Counted from the stretch's first letter, positions 1-10,178 are shown. The stretch: 64,000 nucleotides of DNA from Amycolatopsis sp. CA-230715 (GCF_018736145.1 NZ_CP059997.1:5393501-5457500); one strand, 5' to 3'. Program-made: numbers and translations. Notes: generated by a model not told the origin, from the sequence alone.

Positions 1-238
1 AGGCGAGCACCCACACCGACCGGTCGTCGTTGCCGATGCAGTCACCCGCCTTCGGCGTGCTGTTCGACCGGACGTCGGCGGCACCGGTCTGGGGCGGCTT
101 GGGCGGCGTCGGGGCCGGTGACGAACTCGACGGCGGCGGTGGTGGCGGTGATTCGGGCATGGACGTGGTGCGGATCGTGCACGCGGTTACGGACACGAAC
201 GCGAGGGTCCCGATGACGAGCGCGGCGAAGGTGCGCAT
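1..238 (-). CDS. Lipoprotein, N-terminal part (runs off left edge)
   Basis: The first 79 codons of a protein that continues beyond the window. An ATG at 238 opens a typical exported lipoprotein: a short basic start, a hydrophobic stretch (residues 4-17) and a lipobox VTAC with the acylated cysteine at residue 20. A proline/serine-rich linker follows (about 28-50), then the start of a globular part with GDCIGND near residues 65-71. A Gly-Asp-Cys start after a Pro-rich linker is seen in actinobacterial septum-formation-like and DUF-type surface lipoproteins, but too little remains to assign a family. Overlapping reading frames here look like shadows, because only this frame gives a coherent signal peptide. 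The Shine-Dalgarno is weak. Confidence 0.6.
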   Translation of the reverse strand, partial: MRTFAALVIGTLAFVSVTACTIRTTSMPESPPPPPPSSSSPAPTPPKPPQTGAADVRSNSTPKAGDCIGNDDRSVWVLA

Positions 239-314
239 GCCGGATTTCTAACACCGGTCACCGGGACCCCTCCCGCCGTTGGCCGGAAGACGCCACCCGA
301 AGGCGAAAAGCGGT

Positions 315-1472
315 TCAGGCCTTGGGGATTTCGCTCCAGCCTTCGACGTCTTCGGGACGCCGCGGGCCGGGGCCGACGTACTTCGCCGACGGCCGCACCA
401 GACGGCCCGTGCGCTTCTGCTCGAGGATGTGCGCCGCCCAGCCCGCCGTGCGCGCCGACGAGAACATCGCGGGCATCATGTGCGGCGGCACCTGCGCGAA
501 GTCCAGGATCACCGCGGCCCAGAACTCGACGTTCGTCTCGATCGGGTGGTCGGGGCGGCGCTCGCGGAGTTCGGCCAGCGCGGCCTGCTCCAGCGCGGCG
601 GCGACCTCGTACCGCTCGGCGCCCAGCTCCTTGCAGGTGCGGCGCAGCACGCGCGCACGCGGGTCCTCCGCGCGGTACACGCGGTGCCCGAAGCCCATCA
701 GGCGCTCCTTGCGGTCCAGGATGCCCTTGACCAGGCCCCGCGGGTCGTCGGTGCGCTCGACCTCGGCGATCATCGGCAGCACGCGCGCGGGCGCGCCGCC
801 GTGCAGCGGGCCGGACATCGCGCCGATCGCGCCGGACAGCGAAGCGGCGACGTCGGCACCGGTCGACGCGATCACGCGCGCGGTGAAGGTCGACGCGTTG
901 AGGCCGTGCTCGGCGGCCGAGACCCAGTAGGCGTCGACGGCCTTGACGTGCGCGGGGTCCGGCTCGCCGCGCCAGCGGACCATGAACCGCTCGCTGATCG
1001 AGGCCGCTTCGTCGACCCTCGACTGCGGGACGGCGGGCTGCCCGATGCCGCGCGCGGACTGGGCGACGTAGGACAGCGCCATCACGGACGCGCGGGCGAG
1101 CTGCTCGCGCGCCTCGTCGTCGGTGACGTCGAGCAGCGGGCGGTAGCCCCAGATCGGGGCGAGCATGGCGAGCGCGGCCTGCACGTCGACCCGCACGTCA
1201 CCGGTGTGGACGGGGATCGGGAACGCCTCGGCTGGCGGCAGCGGGGTGCCGAACTTGCCGTCGACCAGCAGGCCCCACACGTCACCGAAGCCGACCTTGC
1301 CCGCGAGGTCCTCGATGTCGACCCCGCGGTAGCGCAGTGCGCCGCCGTCGCGGTCCGGTTCGGCGATTTCGGTGCGGAAGGCGACGATGCCTTCCAGCCC
1401 GGGGCGGAAACCGTCGTCCGGTTCTTCGGCCGACGTCGACACGGGCTTCGATACGGGCGCTGAGGTAGTCAC
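315..1472 (-). CDS. citA: Citrate synthase 2 (citrate synthase-like)
   Basis: 385-residue citrate synthase family protein that would condense acetyl-CoA with oxaloacetate in the cytoplasm. The catalytic residues are visible: histidine in AEHGLN (about 189), histidine in GPLHGG (about 224), histidine in MGFGHRVY (about 263) and aspartate in VILDFA (about 324). It belongs to the actinobacterial second citrate synthase (CitA/citrate synthase 2) group, with a variable N-terminal tail of about 20 residues. It is distinct from the longer main citrate synthase encoded at 31276-32586. The start is GTG at 1472, preceded by AAAGG at a suitable distance. It is a single gene, divergent from the urease operon. 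A 2-methylcitrate synthase role cannot be excluded from sequence alone. Confidence 0.9.
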   Translation of the reverse strand: MTTSAPVSKPVSTSAEEPDDGFRPGLEGIVAFRTEIAEPDRDGGALRYRGVDIEDLAGKVGFGDVWGLLVDGKFGTPLPPAEAFPIPVHTGDVRVDVQAALAMLAPIWGYRPLLDVTDDEAREQLARASVMALSYVAQSARGIGQPAVPQSRVDEAASISERFMVRWRGEPDPAHVKAVDAYWVSAAEHGLNASTFTARVIASTGADVAASLSGAIGAMSGPLHGGAPARVLPMIAEVERTDDPRGLVKGILDRKERLMGFGHRVYRAEDPRARVLRRTCKELGAERYEVAAALEQAALAELRERRPDHPIETNVEFWAAVILDFAQVPPHMMPAMFSSARTAGWAAHILEQKRTGRLVRPSAKYVGPGPRRPEDVEGWSEIPKA

Positions 1473-1853
1473 AGATAAGACCTTTCGATGCGCGTTCCCC
1501 GACTGCTTGACCTACGCGCGGGCGACGCACAGGGCGCGCACCATCGCACGGGATGGACAAACCTTGCCCCTCTCACCGGCCAGTAGCAATCGAAAGATGC
1601 GGTGGTTTCGGTCACGATTACGAGAACGATTCAGTGCAGGTACGTGAACGACGGCAAATCTTCCGCAACGGGACGTGACAGCGGTGGCGACACCCCGTGC
1701 CCACGGGCAAGGACAGCGCCGGTAGATACCGAACCGGCCGAAAGTAGCGACTACGCAGCTCAGGCCGCCTTCCTCCGGGGGCTTTCGGCCTCCTCGGTAA
1801 ATCCTGTGTTTCGTGCTCGCGCGCATCGGCCGATCCGGTGATAGACCTTCTCC
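1473..1853. other. Divergent intergenic region between citA and ureA
   Basis: About 380 bases without a convincing gene; the short frames here lack domain features or good ribosome sites. It must carry the promoters of citA (leftward) and the urease operon (rightward). There is a short hairpin near 1700 (CCGTG/CACGG arms) and a GC-rich stem around 1778-1795. No known riboswitch or clear regulator site was recognised. The ureA ATG lacks a strong Shine-Dalgarno, so a short or absent leader is possible. Confidence 0.4.
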
Positions 1854-2156
1854 ATGCACCTGAGCCCGCAGGAACGGGACAAGCTCCTCGTCCACGTGGC
1901 CGCGGACGTCGCGCGCCGCAGACTGGAGCGCGGCGTCCTGCTGAACCACCCCGAGGCGGTCGCGCTCATCACCGACCACGTCCTCGAAGGCGCCCGCGAC
2001 GGGCGGACGGTCGCCGAACTGGTCGTCAGCGGACGGACCGTGCTGTCCAGGGCGCAGGTGCTCGGCGGGGTCGCCGAAATGGTCGACTCCGTGCAGGTCG
2101 AGGCGACCTTCCCGGACGGGACCAAACTCGTCACCGTGCACGATCCGATCGTCTAG
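1854..2156 (+). CDS. ureA: Urease subunit gamma
   Basis: 100-residue gamma subunit, the normal length for UreA. It is part of the nickel urease that hydrolyses urea to ammonia and carbamate in the cytoplasm. Recognisable features are the N-terminal LSPQERDKLL, the central LNHPEAVALITDHV and the C-terminal FPDGTKLVTVHDPI, which are characteristic of UreA. It is the first gene of a tightly packed operon, ureABCFGD, and is followed 8 bases later by ureB. The ATG at 1854 matches the expected N-terminus, although the ribosome site upstream is weak. Confidence 0.97.
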   Translation: MHLSPQERDKLLVHVAADVARRRLERGVLLNHPEAVALITDHVLEGARDGRTVAELVVSGRTVLSRAQVLGGVAEMVDSVQVEATFPDGTKLVTVHDPIV

Positions 2157-2164
2157 GAGTACCG

Positions 2165-2461
2165 GTGCGACCAGGCGAGATCCTGACCGGCGAGGAGCCG
2201 GTGGCGCTCAACCCGGGCAGGCCGAGGACGACGCTGGCGGTGACCAACACCGGCGACCGCCCCGTCCAGGTCGGCTCGCACTTCCACTTCGCGGAAGTCA
2301 ACGCGGCACTCGAATTCGACCGGCAGGCCGCGAAGGGGCACCGCCTCGACGTGCCAGCCGGGACGTCGGTGCGGTTCGAACCCGGTGTCGACCGGGAGGT
2401 GGTGCTGGTGCCGCTCGCCGGCCGCCAGGTCGTCCCCGGCCTGCAGCGGGGGAAGTCGTGA
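2165..2461 (+). CDS. ureB: Urease subunit beta
   Basis: 98-residue beta subunit of urease, starting at GTG 2165 with TAGGAG upstream. The start MRPGEIL is the usual UreB N-terminus, and the family core VGSHFHFAEVN (about residues 39-49) and VPAGTSVRFEPG are present. UreB packs against UreA and UreC in the (UreABC)3 enzyme. Its stop codon overlaps the GTG of ureC (GTGA), so translation of the two structural subunits is probably coupled. A longer in-frame reading from 1838 is not real, because it runs through ureA. Confidence 0.96.
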   Translation: MRPGEILTGEEPVALNPGRPRTTLAVTNTGDRPVQVGSHFHFAEVNAALEFDRQAAKGHRLDVPAGTSVRFEPGVDREVVLVPLAGRQVVPGLQRGKS

Positions 2462-4170
2462 CCGAGATAGACCGCGAGCGCTACGCCGAGCTGTTCGGTC
2501 CGACGACCGGCGACCGCATCCGGCTCGCCGACACGAACCTGCTGATCGAGGTCACCGAGGACCGCAGCCGCGGGCACGCCGCCGGTGACGAGGTGCTCTT
2601 CGGCGGCGGCAAGGTCATCCGCGAATCGATGGGCCAGGGCATGGCGACCCGCGCCGAGGGCGCGCCCGACCTGGTCATCACCGGTGCGGTGATTCTCGAC
2701 CACTGGGGCGTGGTGAAGGCCGACGTCGGTGTGCGCGACGGGCGGATCACCGCGATCGGCAAGGCGGGCAACCCGGACACCATGGACGGTGTCCACCCCG
2801 CGCTCGTCATCGGCCCGTCCACGGAAGTGCTGGCGGGCAACGGGAAGATCCTCACCGCGGGCGGGATCGACTGCCACGTGCACTTCATCTGCCCGCAGCT
2901 CGTCGACACCGCGCTCGCCGCGGGCATCACCACGATGGTCGGCGGCGGCACCGGCCCGGCGGAGGGCACGAAGGCCACCACCGTCACGCCCGGCGCGTGG
3001 AACCTGGCCAGGATGCTCGTCGCGATGGACGGCCAGCCGGTCAACGTTCTCTTGCTGGGCAAGGGAAACACGGTCCGCCACGACGCGCTGCGCGAGCAGC
3101 TCGCGGCGGGCGCCGGCGGGTTCAAGCTGCACGAGGACTGGGGAAGCACGCCCGCCGCGATCGACGCGTGCCTGAGCGTCGCCGAGGAATCCGGTGTGCA
3201 GGTGGCGATCCACACCGACACGCTGAACGAGGCGGGCTTCCTGGAGTCCACTGTGGACGCGATCGGCGGCAGGTCGATCAACGCCTACCACACCGAAGGC
3301 GCGGGCGGTGGGCACGCGCCGGACATCATCGCGGTCACCGGGATCCCGAATTTCCTGCCGTCCTCGACGAATCCGACCCGCCCGCACACCGCGAACACCC
3401 TCGAAGAGCATCTCGACATGCTCATCGTGTGCCACCACCTCAACCCGTCGGTGCCGGAGGACCTCGCGTTCGCCGAGAGCCGGATCCGGCCGAGCACGAT
3501 CGCCGCCGAGGACGTCCTGCACGATCTCGGTGCCATTTCGATGATGAGCTCCGATTCCCAGGCGATGGGCCGGATCGGCGAGGTGGTCATCCGCACCTGG
3601 CAGACCGCGCACGTGATGAAGGACCGCCGGGGCTCGCTCCCCGGTGACGGCGCCGCCGACAACCTGCGCGCCCGCCGCTACGTCGCCAAGTACACGATCA
3701 ACCCGGCGATCGCGCACGGCATGGAGCGCGAGATCGGCTCGGTCGAGGTCGGCAAGCTCGCGGACCTGGTGCTGTGGGAGCCGAAGTTCTTCGGCGTGCG
3801 CCCGCACGTGGTGCTCAAGGGCGGTTTCCCGGCGTGGGCGGCGATGGGCGACGCGAACGCGTCCATCCCGACGCCGCAGCCGGTGCTCGCGCGCCCGATG
3901 TTCGGTGCCGCGCCCGCCGTCGCGGCGGCGAGCAGCGTCCACTTCGTCGCGCCGGAGGCAGACGGGATCGCGGAACGGTTCGGGATCACGCGGCGGCTCG
4001 CGACGGTGTCGAACACGCGCGGGCGCACGAAGGCCGACATGGTGCTCAACGACGCCGTCCCAGAGGTGCGCGTCGACCCGGACAGCTTCGCCGTGCACGT
4101 CGACGGCGACCTCATCGAACCGCGCCCGGTGACGGAACTGCCGATGGCCCAACGGTATTTCCTGTTCTGA
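2458..4170 (+). CDS. ureC: Urease subunit alpha (catalytic)
   Basis: 570-residue catalytic subunit, full length for bacterial UreC. The dinickel site residues can be read: HVH at about 140-142, the lysine that becomes carbamylated in GGFKLHEDW (about 223), His252 in IHTDTLN, His278 in YHTEGAGGGHAPD, and Asp366 in MMSSDSQAMGR. The mobile-flap cysteine and histidine are in VCHHL (about 325-327). All residues needed for catalysis are intact. The GTG start overlaps the ureB stop and the ORF ends in a TGATG junction with ureF. A long reading frame on the opposite strand is a codon-bias shadow. Confidence 0.98.
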   Translation: MTEIDRERYAELFGPTTGDRIRLADTNLLIEVTEDRSRGHAAGDEVLFGGGKVIRESMGQGMATRAEGAPDLVITGAVILDHWGVVKADVGVRDGRITAIGKAGNPDTMDGVHPALVIGPSTEVLAGNGKILTAGGIDCHVHFICPQLVDTALAAGITTMVGGGTGPAEGTKATTVTPGAWNLARMLVAMDGQPVNVLLLGKGNTVRHDALREQLAAGAGGFKLHEDWGSTPAAIDACLSVAEESGVQVAIHTDTLNEAGFLESTVDAIGGRSINAYHTEGAGGGHAPDIIAVTGIPNFLPSSTNPTRPHTANTLEEHLDMLIVCHHLNPSVPEDLAFAESRIRPSTIAAEDVLHDLGAISMMSSDSQAMGRIGEVVIRTWQTAHVMKDRRGSLPGDGAADNLRARRYVAKYTINPAIAHGMEREIGSVEVGKLADLVLWEPKFFGVRPHVVLKGGFPAWAAMGDANASIPTPQPVLARPMFGAAPAVAAASSVHFVAPEADGIAERFGITRRLATVSNTRGRTKADMVLNDAVPEVRVDPDSFAVHVDGDLIEPRPVTELPMAQRYFLF

Positions 4171-4845
4171 TGACGGTCTCCTCGCTCCTGCTCGCCGATT
4201 CCCGGTTCCCCGGCGGCGGTCACGTTCACTCCGGCGGGCTGGAGGAAACCGTGGTGCGCAAGCTTGTTTCGCACGTGCGTGATCTGCCGCCGTTCCTCAG
4301 TGGACGGTTGCGCACGGCGGGCGAACTGGCTGCGGTTTTCGCGGCGGCAAGCTCGCATGCCGCCGCCCGTGGTGTCTACAGTGGACATTGGGCGGAGCTG
4401 GACGCCGAACTCGACGCGCGCACACCGTCGCAGGCGCAGCGGGACGCCTCGCGGGCGCAGGGCAGGGGCACCGCGCGGGCGGGCCGGGTGGCGTGGCCGT
4501 CCCCGGTGCTCGCTGCTTTGCTGGCCGAAACCCCGCGCCCGCACCACCCGGTGATCGTCGGCGCGCTGACCGGGATCGCGGGCGGTTCGCCGAGGGACGC
4601 CGCGCTGACCGTGGCCTACCTCGCGGTCAGCGGCCCGGCGAGTGCCGCGGTCCGGTTGCTGGGGCTCGACCCGTTCGCGGTCAACGCCGTCGTCGCCGCG
4701 CTTTCCCCCGAGCTGGAAGCGGTGGCCGATCGGGCGGCCGCCGTCGCGGGCGCGCGCCCGCCCGATCTCCCCGCGCCGGGGGCACCGGCGCTCGATCTGC
4801 TCGCCGAGGCGCATGCCAGGCGGCACAAGGAAGAGGTGCGTCTCT

Positions 4846-4856
<11 letters not shown>
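4170..4856 (+). CDS. ureF: Urease accessory protein UreF
   Basis: 228-residue UreF. With UreD it recruits UreG to the apo-urease and gates nickel delivery. The N-terminal LLLADSRFPGGGHVHSGGL (about residues 5-23) is the typical UreF start; the rest is alpha-helical and alanine-rich, as in actinobacterial members. The ATG overlaps the ureC stop (TGATG). The 3' end overlaps the start of ureG by 11 bases. UreF is weakly conserved, but position in the operon and the N-terminal motif make the call secure. Confidence 0.93.
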
Positions 4857-5534
<678 letters not shown>

Positions 5535-5538
<4 letters not shown>

Positions 5539-6269
5539 AGGCGGTCGCCCGCGTCACCGCGGAGTTCGACGGCGAGCGCACGGTGCTGCGGGAACTGGCG
5601 TCGATGGCGCCGTTGATCCTGCTGCCCCGCCGGTCGAATCGTGCGGATGCCGTGGTGCACCTGGTGAACTCGGCGACCGCCCCGCTCGGCGGCGACGACC
5701 TCGACCTCACCGTGCGTGTCCGCGCGGGCGCCACGCTGCGTCTTTCGGGTGTCGCCGCGACTCTCGCCTTGCCCGGTCCGCGCGGCGAGCCGAGCAGCTC
5801 CGCGGTGCGGATCGAGGTCGAGCGCGGCGGGCGCCTCGACTACCTGCCGGAGCCGACGGTGCTCACCGCGCGGGCCCGGCACCGCGCGCTGCTCACGATC
5901 GACGCCGAACCGGGTGCGCGGGTCACGGCGAGGGAGGTGCTGGTGCTCGGCCGCGCGGGCGAGCGGCCCGGCCTGCTCGAAACGAGCCAGCACGTGGTGC
6001 GCGCCGGGACGCCGGTTCTGCGCCAGACCCTGCGGATCGGCGACCCCGCGCTCGACGCGAGCGTCGCCTACCTGGCCGGACGCCGCGTGCTGGCGACCGA
6101 GCTGCTCCTGTCCGACGACGCGCCGCGCGAGCCCGCGAGCGGCGAGTGGTGGTCGCGGACGCCGCTGGCCGCGGGCGGCACGCTGGTCACCGCGCTGGCG
6201 AACGACGCGGTGACCGCCACCCGCGAGCTGGCCTCAGCGCACGGCGGGCATGCCCAGCGCGACGGGTGA
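5535..6269 (+). CDS. ureD: Urease accessory protein UreD
   Basis: 244-residue UreD (UreH) scaffold that binds apo-urease and channels nickel from UreG. Family features include RLSGVAATLALPGPRG near residues 70-85, LDYLPEPTVL near 100 and the VRQTL-like segment APVLRQTLRIGD. The GTG start overlaps the ureG stop (GTGA). It closes the urease operon. The last 36 bases overlap, tail to tail, the end of the permease gene on the other strand; the overlap is short and both frames are otherwise intact. Confidence 0.93.
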
Positions 6270-7898
6270 CGCGCCGGGTTGCTGGCACTGGTCGTGGCAG
6301 GTGGCGTCGAGCGTGCAGCACAACGAGCAGATCGCGCCCTGCTGCTTCGAGCAGTCCGCGATGTCCGGCAGCTCGTAGGCGTCGCCGCACACCGAGCACT
6401 CGTGGGTCGCGCGGAGGTCCTCGGCCTCGATGACCGTGTTGGGGCGGGTGAGGTAGAAGCGGCCCCTGGTGGCAAAAGCGAGCACCGGGACCGCCACGAG
6501 CGCGATCACGAGCGCAGTTAGCGGGCTAAACGCGGCCAGCAGGTCCCCGAAGGCGCCGAAGTAGGCGGTGATCGACAGGGCCGAGGCGAGCAGCATCGCG
6601 CCGAACCCGACCGGGTTGATCTTGGGCAGGTAGGCGCGTTTGAACTCGATGTACCGCGGCGAGAGCCCGAGCGGTTTCGCGATCACCAGATCCGCGCACA
6701 CCGCGCCGATCCACGCGATCGCCACGTTCGAGTAGAAGCCGAGGATCTTGTTGAGGAACGCGAACGCCCCGAACTCCATCAGCGCCAGCGCGATCCCGCA
6801 GTTCACCAGCACGTACCAGACCCGGCCGGGGTGGCGGTGCAGCACGCGCGAGAAGAAGTTCGCGAACGACAGCGAGCCCGAGTAGGCGTTCGTGGTGTTG
6901 ATCTTGATCTGTGAGACCACCACGAACAGCGCGGCGAAGGTCAGCGCGGCGGGCCCGAGCGCGGGTTTCACGGCTTCGAGGTACGGCGCGATCGGTTCGA
7001 GCGCGTGCGTCTCGCCGACGACGCCGACCGCGAGGAAGGCCAGCAGCGCCCCGCCGATCTGCTTGAGCGCGCCCAGCACCACCCAGCCGGGGCCCGCCGC
7101 GAGCACGGCGGTCCACCACACGCGCTTGTTCTCCGGCGTCTTCTCCGGCATGAACCGCAGGTAGTCGGCCTGTTCGCCGATCTGCCCGATGAGCGAGAGC
7201 GCCACGCCCATGCCGAGCCCGAACGACACCGCCGAGAACGTCGAGCCGCGCCCGTCGAGCCCCGCGAACGCCGCGAAGTCGCCGAACCTGCCCGGCTCGC
7301 GGATCGCCACCACGACGAACGGCAGCACCAGCCCCGCGATCCACAGCGGCTGCGTCCACGTCTGCATCTTCGCCACCGCGCCCATCCCGTACAGCGCGAA
7401 CGGCAGCACGATCAGCGTGGCCAGCAGGTACCCGATCGGCAGCGGGATGCCGATCGCCAGCTCGAAGGCCTGCCCCATGATCGAGCCTTCGAGCGAGAAG
7501 AAGATCACCGTGAAGCTGGCGTAGACGAGCGACGTGAGCGTCGAGCCGAAGTACCCGAACCCGGCACCACGGGTGAGCAGGTCCATGTCGACGCCGTAGC
7601 GCGCGCACGCCGACGCGATCGGGATCCCGGTCACGAAGATCACCAGCGCCGCGGCCAGGATCGCGAGCACGCCGGAGGAGAACCCGTAGGTCAGCACGAT
7701 GCTGGCGCCGATGGCGAAATCGGCCAGGTAGGCGATTCCGCCGAGCGCGGTCGTCGCGACCACGAGCGGTGACCACTTCCGGAACGAATGCGCGGCGAAC
7801 CGCAGCGAGTAGTCCTCGCGATCTTCGTTGGCGGCGAGTGCCGCATACCGCCGTTTCGGTGATTTCTTCGACACGGTGGTGGGATCCGCGACCGTCAT
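6234..7898 (-). CDS. NCS1/cytosine-purine permease-like transporter with Cys-rich C-terminal tail
   Basis: 554-residue membrane protein with about twelve hydrophobic segments, resembling purine/cytosine permeases (NCS1 family) and related solute:cation symporters. The start ATG 7898 has GGAGG five to six bases upstream; a longer reading to 8000 lacks such support. After the last membrane segment comes a soluble tail with eight cysteines (about residues 501-538): CSVC, then DC, then ICSLCC, then CHDQC. This spacing looks metal-binding and is not part of the transporter fold. The gene converges on ureD, so a role in importing a nitrogen compound that feeds urease (allantoin, uracil or similar) is plausible but unproven. 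Confidence 0.75.
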   Translation of the reverse strand: MTVADPTTVSKKSPKRRYAALAANEDREDYSLRFAAHSFRKWSPLVVATTALGGIAYLADFAIGASIVLTYGFSSGVLAILAAALVIFVTGIPIASACARYGVDMDLLTRGAGFGYFGSTLTSLVYASFTVIFFSLEGSIMGQAFELAIGIPLPIGYLLATLIVLPFALYGMGAVAKMQTWTQPLWIAGLVLPFVVVAIREPGRFGDFAAFAGLDGRGSTFSAVSFGLGMGVALSLIGQIGEQADYLRFMPEKTPENKRVWWTAVLAAGPGWVVLGALKQIGGALLAFLAVGVVGETHALEPIAPYLEAVKPALGPAALTFAALFVVVSQIKINTTNAYSGSLSFANFFSRVLHRHPGRVWYVLVNCGIALALMEFGAFAFLNKILGFYSNVAIAWIGAVCADLVIAKPLGLSPRYIEFKRAYLPKINPVGFGAMLLASALSITAYFGAFGDLLAAFSPLTALVIALVAVPVLAFATRGRFYLTRPNTVIEAEDLRATHECSVCGDAYELPDIADCSKQQGAICSLCCTLDATCHDQCQQPGASPVALGMPAVR

Positions 7899-8099
7899 AC
7901 CTGCCTCCGGGAAACGAGGGGAGGCCGACGCTAGGCACGGAACTTTGCGACGGGATGGCCCCAGGTAAGCAGCGCGTAACGAGGGCGTGGTGGGAGTCAC
8001 CGTTCAGTGGGTTTCGCAACGCGGAAAGAACCCCTACCGTCGGCGGGATAACACCCCCCAAGTTCAGCGATGCCCCTTACCCGGGTGCGGAGGTTGGCG

Positions 8100-8780
8100 A
8101 TGACGATGAGCCGATCGGACACGAGCAACGCGGACGTGGCCGTGCAGTTGCCCGGGATGCGGGTCGCCTACGATGGCGACGCCTTCGACGAAACCTCGCT
8201 CGCCGCCACCTGGACCGAGCAGCTCCAGAGCTGGCTCGACCAAGCCATTTCCGCGCGCGTGCCCGAGCCCAACGCCATGGTGCTCGCCACCGCCGACGCG
8301 AACGGCTTCCCGTCCTCGCGCACCGTGCTCTGCAAGGGGCTCGACGAACGCGGCATCGTCTTCTACACGAACTACACCTCGGCGAAGAGCCACGACCTGA
8401 CCGTGACCCGGTACGCGTCGGCGACCTTCCCCTGGTACCCGCTGCAGCGCCAGGTGCACGTCCGCGGCGAGGTGGAGAAGGTGTCGGTCAAGGAGACCGC
8501 CGCCTACTGGGCCTCCCGTCCGCGCGGCTCGCAGCTCGGCGCGTGGGCGTCGCCGCAGTCCCGCGTCGTCGACGGCCGCCGCGCGCTGGACAACGCGCTG
8601 CACGGCATCGAACGCCGGTTCTCCGACGTCGACGAGGTGCCCTACCCGCCGCACTGGGGCGGCTGGCGCATCCGGCCCGACACGGTCGAGTTCTGGCAGG
8701 GCCGCCAGGACCGCATGCACGACAGGCTGCGCTTCGTGCGCATCGAGGACGGCTGGCGGATCGAGCGCGTCGCTCCCTGA
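8100..8780 (+). CDS. pdxH: Pyridoxamine 5'-phosphate oxidase
   Basis: 226-residue FMN enzyme that oxidises pyridoxamine/pyridoxine phosphate to pyridoxal 5'-phosphate, the last step of the salvage route to vitamin B6. Clear PdxH signatures are SSRTVLCKGLDERGIVFYTN (FMN contact, mid N-terminal third), RPRGSQLGAWAS in the centre and WRIRPDTVEFWQGR near the C-terminus. ATG 8100 is preferred because GGAGG sits six bases upstream; ATG 8070 would add ten poorly conserved residues. It stands alone in its orientation, between the divergent permease and an MFS transporter. Confidence 0.94.
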   Translation: MTMSRSDTSNADVAVQLPGMRVAYDGDAFDETSLAATWTEQLQSWLDQAISARVPEPNAMVLATADANGFPSSRTVLCKGLDERGIVFYTNYTSAKSHDLTVTRYASATFPWYPLQRQVHVRGEVEKVSVKETAAYWASRPRGSQLGAWASPQSRVVDGRRALDNALHGIERRFSDVDEVPYPPHWGGWRIRPDTVEFWQGRQDRMHDRLRFVRIEDGWRIERVAP

Positions 8781-8846
8781 CCTTTCCCGCCGGGGCGAGG
8801 AAAATCACCTGCACCCCGATAGTTAGCACGCCTAAGCTCGCGGGTT

Positions 8847-10169
8847 GTGACCAAGGATCTGGGGACAGCTCGGCAGGAGCAGGAGGAATCCGGCGATTCG
8901 CCGGAGGGAAAACGGCGGGGGCTGCGCAAGCTGCTCAGCTCGGTCGTCGTCGACATCCGGCCGCTGAAGGTTCCGGCCTTCCGCAGGCTGTGGGTGTCGA
9001 CGGCGGTCACGTCGCTCGGTAGCCAGCTCACCGTCGTCGCGGTACCGGCGCAGATCTTCGACATCACCCATTCCTCGGCCTACGTCGGCTTGACCGGCGC
9101 GGTGGCCGTGGTCCCGCTGCTGGTGTTCGGCATCTGGGGCGGCGCGATCGCGGACACCGTCGACCGGCGCAAGCTGCTGCTGTTCGGCAACGTCGGGATC
9201 GCGATCGTGTCGGCGCTGCTGTGGCTGCAGGCGTTCGTCGGCCTCGGTTCGGTGTGGGTCGTGCTCGCTCTGCTCGGTCTCAACCAGGCGTTCTTCGCGG
9301 TCAACATGCCCACCCGCAGCGCGGTGATCGCGCGCCTGGTGCCGTCGAACCTGCTGCCCGCGGCGAACGCGCTCGGCAGCACGGTGGTCAGCTTCGGCGC
9401 GGTGTTCGGCCCGATGGCCGCCGGTGCACTGCTCCCGGTGCTTGGCCTGTCCACGCTGTACCTGCTTGACACGATCGCGCTGATCATCACGCTGTGGGCG
9501 GTGTTCCGGCTGCCCGCGATGCCGCCGCTGTCCGGCACGATCCGCCGTGCGGGGATCCGCGACGTGCTCGACGGCTTCAAGTACATGGCCGCGCAGAAGG
9601 TGCTGCTGGCGTCGTTCGTCGTGGACGTCATCGCGATGGTGTTCGGCATGCCGAGGGCGCTGTTCCCGGAGATGGCGGAGCGCACCTTCGGCGACCCGCC
9701 CGGCGGCGGGATCGCGCTCGGCTGGATGTTCGCCGCGATCCCGATCGGCGCGATGGTCATCGGCCTGCTCTCCGGCTGGCTCGGCAAGGTGCGCAGGCAG
9801 GGCGTCGCGGTCGCGATCGCGATCTGCGCGTGGGGCGCGGCGATGATCGGGTTCGGGCTGGCCGATTCGCTGTGGCTCGCGGTCGTGTTCCTGATGCTCG
9901 GCGGTATGGCGGACATGGTCAGCGCGGTCTACCGGATGGCGATCCTGCAGACGGCCGCGACCGACGAGATGCGCGGGCGGATGCAGGGCGCGTTCACCGT
10001 GGTGGTCGCGGGCGGGCCACGGCTGGCGGACATGACGCACGGCTGGGCGGCGGCCGGGGTCGGCACGGCCGCCGCGGCTTCGGGCGGCGGCGCGCTGGTC
10101 ATCGTGGCCGTGCTCGTCGCGTGCGCGCTGCTCCCGGCGTTCTGGAAGTACCGGGCCAAGACGACCTGA
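8847..10169 (+). CDS. MFS transporter (enterobactin exporter/multidrug type)
   Basis: 440-residue major facilitator with a cytoplasmic N-terminal tail of about 40 charged residues and roughly twelve membrane spans. The family motif A region reads GGAIADTVDRRKLL (about residues 92-105), and the overall pattern resembles EntS/TetV-like drug and siderophore exporters (MFS_3). It starts with GTG at 8847. The substrate cannot be told from sequence. An isochorismate synthase and a phosphopantetheinyl transferase lie about 44 kb away, so siderophore export is possible but not indicated by neighbourhood. Confidence 0.82.
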   Translation: MTKDLGTARQEQEESGDSPEGKRRGLRKLLSSVVVDIRPLKVPAFRRLWVSTAVTSLGSQLTVVAVPAQIFDITHSSAYVGLTGAVAVVPLLVFGIWGGAIADTVDRRKLLLFGNVGIAIVSALLWLQAFVGLGSVWVVLALLGLNQAFFAVNMPTRSAVIARLVPSNLLPAANALGSTVVSFGAVFGPMAAGALLPVLGLSTLYLLDTIALIITLWAVFRLPAMPPLSGTIRRAGIRDVLDGFKYMAAQKVLLASFVVDVIAMVFGMPRALFPEMAERTFGDPPGGGIALGWMFAAIPIGAMVIGLLSGWLGKVRRQGVAVAIAICAWGAAMIGFGLADSLWLAVVFLMLGGMADMVSAVYRMAILQTAATDEMRGRMQGAFTVVVAGGPRLADMTHGWAAAGVGTAAAASGGGALVIVAVLVACALLPAFWKYRAKTT

Positions 10170-10178
10170 CCGAAAGAT

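Noticed and set aside
1473..1853. Guanidine or other riboswitch in the ureA leader
   Set aside because: Short hairpins exist, but no conserved motif of a known riboswitch class could be matched, and the leader may be very short.
2131..4152. Long leftward frame opposite ureC
   Set aside because: Antisense to a certain urease gene; its composition (Arg/Asp/His-rich, no motif) is the usual shadow of GC-biased codons.
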